Shown here piece after piece: positions 47,901-59,700 of a stretch of 64,000 nucleotides of DNA. The position numbers and the translations under genes are program-made. The first letter of the stretch is position 1. Each line of letters starts with the position of its first letter. The DNA is from Monoplex corrugatus (Eukaryota > Mollusca > Gastropoda > Littorinimorpha > Ranellidae): assembly GCA_030674185.1 (NCBI GenBank), contig CM060307.1, positions 45,886,181 to 45,950,180 on the forward strand, given 5' to 3'. The notes below the pieces were generated by a model. It was not told the DNA's origin, made no database searches, and saw only the letters and a program-made list of their open reading frames with translations.

Positions 47901-50900
47901 AATGTCCACCGTCGATAAATCGACGTCACGTCTCCAAGCAGTAAGAGGAAATGATGGAGATTTTTTTTCGGCACGATGTGACTGAGTTAAGGAATGACAT
48001 CTGTCCTGTTCTGTTGTATAAACAGGCCACTCTTAATTAAAACATGTGTAATGAGTATACTCGTTCATGTGTTACATTAACCCTTTGACTCCCGTCCCTA
48101 TCCATCAACTGCAAAAAATTAACCCTTTGACTCCCTCACTCTATCCACCAGCTTCCTGCAGGAAGCAGGTGGATAAGGTGAGGAGTCAAAGAGTTAACTT
48201 CTTGCTTTGCTAGCATGGCTGACAATGAGGATGCTGGAGAGGGTGCAGGAGTCAGAGTTAATTAAAGATGTGCTTATACTTAAGCTTCTATCATTTACCC
48301 TTTACTTTAATTGATATTGGGGTTAAATTCAATCACCAGTCCCAGTTTTAACCCTTTGACTCCCACATCCTATCCACCAACTGCAAAAACTTAACCCTGC
48401 TGGTAAATAGGGTGAGTGAGCCAAAGGATTAAGATTTTGCTTTGCCAGCATGGTTGACAATGCAGGATGGTGATGGAATGAGAGAATCAAAGGGTTAAGT
48501 TTTTGCTTTGCCAGCATGGTTGACAATGCAGGATGCTGGTGGAGTGAGAGAATCAAAGGGTTAAGTTTCTGCTTTGCCAGCATGGTTGACAATGCAGGAT
48601 GCTGGTGGAGTGAGAGAATCAAAGGGTTAAGTTTCTGCTTTGCCAGCATGGTTGACAATGCAGGATGCTAATGGAGAGACAGAATCAAAGGGTTAAGTTT
48701 TTGCTTTGCCAGCATGGTTGACAATGCAGGATGCTAGTGGAGTGAGAGAATCAATGGGTTAAATTTTTGCTTTACCAGCATGGTTGACAATGCAGGATGG
48801 TGATGGAATGAGAGAATCAAAGGGTTAAGTTTTTGCTTTGCCAGCATGGTTGACAATGCAGGATGCTGGTGGAGTGAGAGAATCAAAGGGTTAAGTTTCT
48901 GCTTTGCCAGCATGGTTGACAATGCAGGATGCTGGTGGAGTGAGAGAATCAAAGGGTTAAGTTTCTGCTTTGCCAGCATGGTTGACAATGCAGGATGCTA
49001 ATGGAGAGACAGAATCAAAGGGTTAAGTTTTTGCTTTGCCAGCATGGTTGACAATGCAGGATGCTAGTGGAGTGAGAGAATCAATGGGTTAAATTTTTGC
49101 TTTACCTGCATGGTTGACAATGCAGGATGCTAGTGAAGAGACAGAATCAAAGGGTTAAGATTTTGCTTTGCCAGCATGGTTGACAATGCAGGATGGTGAT
49201 GGAGTGAGAGAATCAAAGGGTTAAGTTTTTGCTTTGCCAGCTTGGTTGACAATGCAGGATGCTGGTGGAGTGAGAGAATCAAAGGGTTAAGTTTTTGCTT
49301 TGCCAGCATGGTTGACAATGCAGGATGCTAGTGGAGAGACAGAATCAAAGGGTTAAGTTTTGCTTTGCCAGCATGGTTGACAATGCAGGATGCTAGTGGA
49401 GAGAGAGAATCAAAGGGTTAAGCATACTGTGGTCCACTGCGTTCTACTGCATTGTGTTTCCCGAGAAGTTCTTTACAAGCAGACACACACTTTCATTGCT
49501 GTTGTTGTTACCGGTAGTTTTTGTTTTGTTATGACTTCTTAAGTCATAGTTTATTCTTAGGTAGTTTTCATGAAATTACTACACAGGAAGGAAAAGAAAG
49601 AAAAAAAAAATGACAAAAGGAAAGAAGCACTGGAGCTGTGGTGAGTGCGACTGATTTTTAGCTAGTTTCCACGAAATCACTACACAATTATACAAGTACA
49701 TTGAAAAGGAAGAAGAAAGACAAAAAGAAAAGACAAACGGAAAGAGCCAACAGAGCTGTGCTAAATGTGACCAATTCTTAGCTAGTTTCAACGAAATCAC
49801 TACACAATTATACCAGTACACGAGAAAGGAATGAGAAGAAAGATGAAAAGAAAAGACAGACAAACAGAAAGAGCCAACAGAGCTGTGCTGAATGTGACTG
49901 ATTCTTAGCTAGTCTCTACAAAATCACTACACAATTATACCAGAACATGAGAAAAGAATGAGAAGAAAGACAAAAAGAAAAGACATGAGAAAAAGACAAA
50001 GCCAATAAAGCTGTGCTGACTGTGACCAATTCTTTGCTAGTTTCCATAAAATCATTACACAGTACATGAGTACGGAATGAGAAGACAGACAAAAAGAAAA
50101 GACATGACAAAAAGAAAGAGTGAGTAGAGCTGTGCTGACTGTGACTGATTTTTAGCTAGTTTTCATAAAATCATAACACATTACATGAGAAAGGAAGGAA
50201 AAGAAAGACAAAAAGACATGACAAAATGAAAGAGCCAACACAGTTGTGCTGAGTGTGACTGATTCTTAGCTAGTTTCCTTGAAATCAGTACACAGGCATA
50301 CCAGTGTGGAGAAAGGAACAAGAATAAAGGAAAAAAAAACCCAACAACAACAAAAGGAAAGAGCCATCAGAGCCATGCTGAATGTGACAGATTCTTTGCA
50401 GTATTTCCATGAAATCACTACCCCGGTATACCAGTACATGAGAAAGGAAAGAGAAGACAAGACAAAAAGAAAAGACTGACAAAAGGACAGAGCCACCAGC
50501 TGTACTGAGTGTGACCAACCATCAGACACACTGACCTTGTTGTCTTCACATTTAGCCCCGTCAGGCACTAAGCCAGGGTCAGGCATGTCCAGTCCTACAT
50601 CCAGCATGGTGGACCGACACACGTATTGCGTGTTGCCACGCGTCAAGAAGTTGGCACGCATGTCCAGAGCCAGGTTGTCACGCCAAAACATCAGCTTCTC
50701 GTTCAGGTGTACACAGTGCAACAAGCCACACATCACATTTCTGTAGATGAATAAACAATGGTATGAGCTGTCATGTTTCTGTGAGAAAAAATTGTGTTTT
50801 CAGTCTTCACTTAGACAGCAATGCCTCACATGATAGCTGTGTTTCTATGGAAGTACTCCCACCTCTTTGAGAGTATTCCATGTTAAGAGTTTCTAATCGT

Positions 50901-53672
50901 TTATAGTTGGTAACATCACTTCATTCTAGTCTACAGATGGGTAACCCAGATTACAATTTTCATATTTGTTTAAAAACAGTGTGTGTGTTGTGTGTGTAAA
51001 AGACAGTGTGTAAGACAAAGACAGAGGAAGAAGGATATGTGATAGAAGATTATTTGAAAAAAAAAGCATGACTATTAAGTTTCATGGATTCCTTGCTAGC
51101 AAGAATAAAACTAAACATATGTGATGTATCAAACTAATGCAGACAAACAGTTAGATCAACTGGTTCACAAACACAGCGTTAAAGTATTAAAATTACATTA
51201 TTTCAATAAGCAAAAGCAGCTGCCCCTACATATTTACAGGCCACAGCCATTTGTTTCTACCATCAACTAACACATCAAGCTAGCATGCTCTGACAATGAA
51301 CTGCACAGCTAAAAGAAAAGAAAAAAGAACTGGGGGAGGGAGGGTAAAGGGCCTTAATTAAACATCTAAATTAGCACAGCAACTATGATGTGTCAAGTCC
51401 ACTCACTCTCTCTCACAGGTCTGGTATCGGTCTGTGGTCCAGTTATAACCACAATTGCCGTCATGGTTACCACGAAGGTTGAGCTGCTGAAAGCAGATAG
51501 GGTCAGACACACGCCCTGTGCTACCCCACAGAAGTTGACACTGTCCGTTGTGCGTGTTACACATGCCCTTGTAGCAGTACGACTGAAACATCACATGCAG
51601 GCATGCCATCCCTTTGAAGCAGAATGCATTCTGACATAGTAAGAATTATGCTAACAATTATGAAAATGAATAATCTGAAAATGACAGCATAAGAATGGTA
51701 ACAATTATGAGAATTAATAAGCACTAGTATTTTGACTGTTAAGATGGACACATAAGTGCTATGCTATGCTGCACATGCAAATTCACCAGTACTGTTTGCA
51801 TACACACACAGCACAAATTAACACAGTTGTAATACACAACATAACATAATGATAATGTGCAAAGGAACAAGTCATTACTGACTGGAACCAATGTGCATTA
51901 TTTTCAAGCATGAGAAAGTTCTAACTGTTATGCTGGTTTACGACAGGTAAAAGGTAACATAAAAATTTGTTCTCTGCACCTGAAACAAGAAATTAAGGAA
52001 TACAATCATCACACAGTACACACAAGATCTGTGTCACTAACTAGAAGACCAGCTTTGGTCACTGAATCTTCTGATCTTTTATGGTGAACCAAATATGTAC
52101 ATTATGACCATTATTTTCATCCTGTTGACAGGCAGTATAGGCTTTGTATATTGATTGGGGGGCTTTCTGTGATATGAGACAAGTTTACACTTTGTGGTAA
52201 ATTGTGTTCTGATTCAGTCCTTTACTTTGTTTTTCTCTTTTAAGATACACACACATATTATTACAATGAACCAAAATTGTTTCAATGATAGACTGATAAA
52301 ATACTAGTTAAAAGATACAAACCCATATGCTAGGCAGGACCTCAGGTCCTGGTCAGCTCATGGGTTTATGTGCAGGCTTTACGGCGTGTACCATGATCAT
52401 TCTGGATCTTCATTGTCACATTGCACCTGTAATGTTTGTATATATGGAATTCATTCTGAGAGTGGAGATGTCATTCTGAGAAGCTGAAACTGAAACTATG
52501 CCCTTCTACACACCACACATCTTAATTGTGTATTATTTCAAACATATGTTACTTCTTCTTCCTCTTTTCTTTTTCAAATGTCGCCTCTATCAAGGTGAAG
52601 ATCTAAACTGATGTCTACTTGGATGCAGGCTTGAACACTGTCTCGATGCAGATTTTCAAAAGATTCTCAACAGGAGTAGGCTGAAAGTGGTAACATACCT
52701 GGCCATTAGCGCATGATAATCCATCCTGTAGGTGAACATCAAGGGGACAGAACTCCGATGCACCATCACAGTATTCTGGCAAATCACACTCTCCTGTTGG
52801 TTCTCGACACAATGTAGCTGGCTTTTTAGGCTGAAAGAACACATTAATGCTGGTATCAAACACTGACTGGATCAACAGCAGTGCAAAGTAAGAAACAGAA
52901 AAAAAAAAACCCAATTATGCCGATCTGTAAGTTAGATGGTACCAAATAAACTTCAATACATATTAACCCAAAGCAAGAGACTATATGCAAGCTGAAAAAT
53001 GATGTGGAATGCATTCTGTTTACGTGTTAGCAGTTGTTTTGTCAGGAAGATCGTTTCCCCATTTCATACCCTCCTACACCCCTGACATGGTACTTTTTCA
53101 CCATGGGTCGGTGCAGAAAGAGGTCTCTTCTTTTTTTTTTTTTCATAAAGATGGTACATCTTTAATCACTGTTTCTTTGAAGTACTATGACCTGGTTGAT
53201 GCAGAGTTACTTTTTTTTTATTCATCTTTTGCTTCACAACAAATGGTAATCAAACACAGAAAGTGGCAATGAAAAATGACAAAAAATTATACACATATGA
53301 AAAGACTTTTTGGCATATGAACTCCATATAGCATACAGAATATACATAATGATATTCTATACACTGAAAGTTTAAAAACAAATATCAAGCACAATGTCAA
53401 CACTTTTCATGAATTTGTTTTAATACTATACTTAACATCATCATTATCATCATTATTATTATTATTACTTATCATCATCATTATCATTAATATTATTATT
53501 ATTATTATTATCATATCGTTATGTTCACCGACCCTATCTGACCATGTGTTTATCAAGACGCTATAACAACACACCTTGCAAATGTTGAGATCACAACAGC
53601 GACCAGTACCACACTCTGCCTGAGCATGCAGTGTGCAGGATGTGGCATTACAGCAGCGATTGGTGCAGTCCT

Positions 53673-53707
<35 letters not shown>

Positions 53708-56700
53708 TACATACACACACACACACACACACAAATACATACACACACACACACACACACACAAATACATACACACACACACATAAAGAAACAAGTTTTT
53801 TCCACTGTCACAGAGATTGATCAAACCAATGACAATACGAGTGAACAAACCATAACTACAAATATGATTGCTGACCATAACTACAAATATAATTGTTGTT
53901 CTTGTCCTTCTCAAATGATTTATAAATATGCATTTATTCATTCATAAATACGTTGTTCTTGTTATTATCAATTTATTCATAAATATTCATTTATTCATTT
54001 TTTGGTGCCCCCTAATAATTCATTAATTTCTCCATGCACCTAACAGGCAAGTGATAATGAAGCTGCCTGCTAAGTACAGCTATGATGATGTATGATGTGT
54101 TCAATTGTTATGTTTGAAGACAAAAGCAGCAAAAATACAGGATTTTAAAGAATGTTATTTCATTATTCTATATAATTTTCACCAAAATTCAGACATGGCT
54201 CTCACACTGACAGACAATGGTGTGACATGCTTAGCCCTTTAACGCCCACGCACTATCCACCAACTGCAAAAACTAAATCCTTTGACTCCCTTACCCTATC
54301 CACCAGCTCCCACAGGAAGCTGATGGATAGGTGAAGGAGTCAAAGGGTTAAGGTTTTGCTTTGCTAGCATGGTTGACAATGCAGGATGCTGGTGGACAGG
54401 GTGTGGGAGTCAAAGGGTTAATGTGCAAGTGAGTATTGTATCACACTATGACAGTGATGATCATGGGTCATTACAGTGTTGCATTAAATCAACTCACACC
54501 AGTTCTCATGATCAGCTTATCATTTCTGTCCGATTCATTAGCTCACTCCCTCCAAGTTTTGCCCTATAAGACAAAAGCAACAACCTAGAATACCAAATTT
54601 GTTATTATTTGAAGAAGAAAAATGAAGCATGTTCTGTGAATATCTTTTGTTTCATATGCTGTAACAGAATCAAATACAAGTCTACATTCACATATCATTA
54701 GCTCCTCCTAATCTATACTCTTATCTTACCAGTTCCACACTTCCTTTGATACGCGCTTCTTGGAGTATCTCAAGCCAAAGCTAAGACTTATGGACACAGC
54801 TTTTCTTTAAAACTTTTCTCTTAGCAATAGGTCTGGTTGTAGCTGGTTGTAGCATGTCCACCTCAGTAGTATGTGTGTGCTCTTAAACATGTAGTATGTT
54901 TGACTATGTAAGTGTGCATACATGTGTATGTGTGCGTGCGTGGCATGCGTACGTGCGTGCATGTGTGTGTGTGTGTGTGTGTGTGTGTGGTGCGTGTGTG
55001 TGTGTGCAATATTGATTGCTGGTATTATTGTATGTGTGTATCTATACATGGACAGCTTGCTACATGCACGCCATCCAGGCTGGAACTGGTAGCAGAATGG
55101 GGGCGGGTACAGCAGTGGCAACTGGCAGCAGACGTCTTTTCACCGTTTTCTCGACCAGACGGTCAAGTACATTGCAATCAGTATGGTCTGCAATCGCTGG
55201 GCTGCACTTGTAAGATATGGTCATATATGTGCGATCAAAATTGATTCAATGTGTGAAGTAGAATGTAAAGTTTATTGATTCAACGTGAGATGTAAATGTT
55301 ATGTGTATTGTATACATCTGTTTTGTGTCTTATCATTTCTTTTCGTATGGCATCTAGAGCAGTTTTCTGGACTGTGTGCAATATAAGTATTCATTATAAT
55401 TATCTCTTTATCATTATTATTATTATCATCATTATTACTATCATTATTATTATTATTATTATCACTAACATTATATCATTATCATTATCATTAAAGCCAG
55501 TATATCGTGCTCACTTCCAGCAGTCCACAGTCACACTCTTCCCCCTCCTCCACCAAACCGTTTCCACAGACAGGCCCATCAAATGTGCTGCTAGGGGGGT
55601 TACGCAGACAGTAGTCCATGCCCAGTTCAAATGCTTCATGAAGCGCACTCTGAGAACATGATGACCAGTGTTGTGGACTGAACTGCCTGCAAATCATCAG
55701 ACAACAGAACTGTGTACACATCAATGCACTGTATTTTTCACAAGCTTAAATCATCTTATCTGACTGCAAAAGAAGAACAATGGACATTTTTAAAAAAGAA
55801 ATCTTTATGAAGGTTCTTTTTTTCTTTTACTTTCACTATAACTTCACAGATAACATAATTTACAAAGCTTTACAGTGAATTTATATTTGGATCATTTTCC
55901 CGAAACGGGGTCAAGATGAGGGTGGTTTTATGTTTTTCAGTTATTAATAACAAATTTCAGAGTGAAATTGTTCTTTTCTGTCAATATAACATAGACATTG
56001 CCTAACCAAAATACCATGCACTTTCTTTTCTGTCTGTTCAATAAACATACAGAAAGAGAAGAATATATGTCAGTAAGAGGGAACGGACCGTTTTTGTCAG
56101 TCCACTTTGTGACAAGCCTCAGTGTATGACATCAAGTATGGATCTGTACTGTAATGTTTGGAATCCAGCTCTCTGTATTAAAATCTGTTAAATCACTTTG
56201 TGGTAACTACTCTTAACTGGTGGGTTCCACATCAAAACTCATTAGTGAGTCTGACGATAGCAAATAAGAATCACCACTCTGATCACACTGTTCTAACGCA
56301 AAAAAAACCTTTCCATGCTACTTAGATCTGATTTCTGATTACAACACAAACTTATTCACAATCATACTGATTCAAAATATTCGATATGTTACTGTTTGTT
56401 TCCTGCAAGAAACACACAGCTGACGTTTTTAGTCATGTCACTTCTCTCTGGAAAAAACGGTCATAAATTTTTTTTTTCAAGCTGCTCAGTGGCATCTGAG
56501 TTACCATCAGGGAGTCAGCCAAGCTATATATTTGATCATTGGCCACACCCAGCAACCCATAACTCTTGTTCTGAAAACCATCATCATCACCAGCTACGGA
56601 AAATTTTTTGCTTTAAGAAAGGCAGATTTTTTCTTCCCATTTCTGTCGCACTTGTTGACCCACTTTGCGGAGCATAACATTCTGTCAACTTAATCCACAA

Positions 56701-59700
56701 GTTTGATTGCTTTTTTTTTTTAACATTATGCAAGGTGTTTGGTTAATTGATCAACCTGACTTTTTGGTTTGATCAGCGGTAGTAGGTATCGGCAGCCTCT
56801 CTTCAGCAATGCGGGAATTAAGTCAGTCAGTGGAAAAATTGCACATGTTTATCAGTCAAATATTCTTGCAGATGAACATGAATGACAAAGTTGTTATCAT
56901 CAAGATAAAGATTGTTTTTTCCTCTATCTATCTGTGCTGTTTGGTTTAGTTATAAATGCACCCATACGAAAATCTGTGCAAAAAAACAAAACAAAACAAA
57001 ACAAAAAACAGACAGACCGACGAAGTTTAACCACGCGTGACGTAATGGCAACTGGATCACGCCAGTGCTTGGGGTGACTGGTTAACAGTAACTTAAATTA
57101 TACGGGTCAAACAGGACTACCTTCATGCAAATTGGTACAGTTGACAGATTGAAATCCTATCCTTCATTCCTGCACAATACTTATTTTATAAAATTAGTTT
57201 GTTAGTCTTCTAAAGCTCAGAATACTGGCAAACTTTGAAGAAAAATACCCGAGGACCTACTTGATAAATCAGATGCTTCCGTGGATGCGTAAACAGCTTA
57301 TTTTTTTGCTGAATCCAACTGTATATGGAACTATGACATGTGACATTTACGGGGTGTGCACGAGCCAATGATGGGTGAGTACCCGTGATCTGCCATTTTA
57401 GCATATGGGAACCTCGAATCATGGCGGCCTTCGAAGTGATTGCTGAAAGTCCCGTCAATGAATTTGTACCTGTGATCGTCAAGCTGAAGGACAAACGTTG
57501 TAAACATCGACTGATTTTTCATGAAAATTGACTTAGAAGTTTGATTCAATGAATTATTTTTGATGTTTCTCTGTGTTTAGACAGATTCTAAAAGAAATCC
57601 GCGGCAGGTATAGCCTGCATAAGCAAAGAATAGAAAGTAAGATCTCCGGTTTGATGTTTTATCGCCAAGGGATATTTTTTAAGCGACCTGGAACTAGTAA
57701 AAGTAAAACTGTGTGAAGCCACTGCTTTCCAAAGGTGTTTATATTGCTAATACTTAATGAATACGATGGAATTTTGTTTAATACATCGAAATCATCATAT
57801 TTGTGCCAGTACTTGGCTAGAAATTCAAACCGGAAGTTGGTCGACGAGTGCATGTTGTCTATTGGATCAGATTTGACAATGTGTATCATCATAAAGAAAC
57901 AGCAAATAGCGGTTTTGCACACGCACGCACACATTATCAGAACACTATATAGCATCAGGCAAACACAGACACATAGCTACACAAAGTCCAATGAGCCTTT
58001 ATAATGGCACAATATAAGAATACTTTACTCTCAAAAGTAATACAGATGGCTGGCACAAATTAAATAAAAAATACTTGATAAAAAATGCAGATTTCATTTC
58101 TATTTGTTTTCAAGGCAATGATGATTTTCTGTGGATGAAAATAACCATCACTGCCACCAAAACTTCAACAGCAGACACTCACTAATAAAGTACTTCTACA
58201 GTTAAAACTGTTGAGAACTGAGTGTGATAAGTCGCAGGATGAGAACACAACTTTTGTTTCAAAAATCAGTAACACTGATTAATCATCACCTCAGGGGCTA
58301 AATCTGAAGACAAAAATTGAGACAATTTTAAAAGAAGCGGAATGATTTTCAGTAGATAGACCAGACACTGAAAATTTCTTTGTCTGTGGATATGGGAAGA
58401 CGCATGTTACTGAGAAATAACTGATGAAAATAACTTATTGATAAACATTAGGAATGAGAAATGGCTGTAAGTCGTGTACTGCATTGCCAGGCATGTATCT
58501 TCTGCTGTTACACATTTTAGTTTCATTATGTTATTGAGAAGGATGTCTTTCTGTGCTAGTATGATACAAAGTCATCTGTGGATCACATTATTTCAGACTA
58601 AATCAGTACATGCATACAAAATCTTAAAATTTCGTACATTAGCAACATTTGCTTGTAAAGAGTGAAGCTGTAGCTTGGTATTTGATTCACATGCAAAATT
58701 TCAGGAGATTCCATCAAGACATAATGTGAGTTATGTCCGTTTTAAGTTGGCCTGACACATGGGCCCTCGGATTATTTGGGTACAAATGGATACAAAATAT
58801 CTTACATATTGAATATAACTAAGCTTGTAAATAGTTTACTTGTAGCTTTTTGTCTATTTGATTGACATGCAAAATTTCCAGGAAATCCATAAAAAAATAA
58901 GTGAAATATATGTGTTTTAATTTGGTCTGGTACATGAATCGGGCTTTTTCCATTGTTCAAATGAGATATTTTGCCATTTTTGGAGCCATATAACTCATGA
59001 CTGTCACTTTATGCTGCCCCCCAAAAATAAAGTTTCATACAATAACATTGTTTCCGAGAAAAAGTAAACTCTAGTGGATTCTGTCTTCTTATTTTTGCAT
59101 TATGGGGGTGCAAAAATGGCTTATCATGCAATTTCGAACATTGACAAAATGGTATACTTACGAAGTTTGCAGCACTGCTGTGTAAATGTATGAATAGATC
59201 TGCTCGTATGCTTGCTTTTTTATGTAGTTTATGTTGTTCAGGTGGGGAACACTTGGCAAGAGTTTCCTCTGAAAATGGTGTGGGGTCCAGGGGCCGCCAG
59301 GCCCCTGGTGGGGTGCAGGGGCAACGCCCTGCTGGGGGGTCAGGGGGCTTCGCCCCCCTGAAGCTGAAGCATTTTTACAATTTTCAGATGTTTTCAAGGC
59401 CTCTCCATGTTGTCCAACGCACAAGATGGCGACTCTGACCGGAAGTCAACACTACCGGTACATATCAACCCGGAAGTTGACCGAAACTAACCTAAAATGC
59501 GCAAACTCGTCGAGGTTTTTTTTTTTTTTTTTCGTTGCCGATTTTTTTTCACCGCTGAATTTTTTTTTTCTGCCGCGGAAATCCTGTCGTTTTCCGCTGA
59601 AAATAACGAATCCGCTGAGAATTCCCCAGCCTGGTTGTTAAGAATTAAAATCAGGAATGACATTCTCTGTCTAAGGACTTTGGAAAATTTAGGTTCCTGC

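Larger units (their letters stand above)
46935..50535 (-). other. ADAM intron h-i
   Basis: 3601 bp. Contains three TTAA element loci (47218, 48077, 48348-49421) and the 120-bp minisatellite at 49600-50530. 47406-48076 holds nothing recognisable. Confidence 0.8.

Noticed and set aside
48329..49318. Repeated ORFs with LAKQKLNPLILSLHQHPAL
   Set aside because: Produced by the 66-bp satellite; the same peptide pieces occur at scattered copies of the TTAA element in non-coding DNA.
55683..55686. Alternative acceptor four bases into ADAM exon d
   Set aside because: Using it would shift the frame relative to exon c and lose the conserved cysteines.
57331..57549. 72-codon minus-strand ORF as an extra ADAM exon
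   Set aside because: No similarity to ADAM domains, and exons c and d already join in phase without it.
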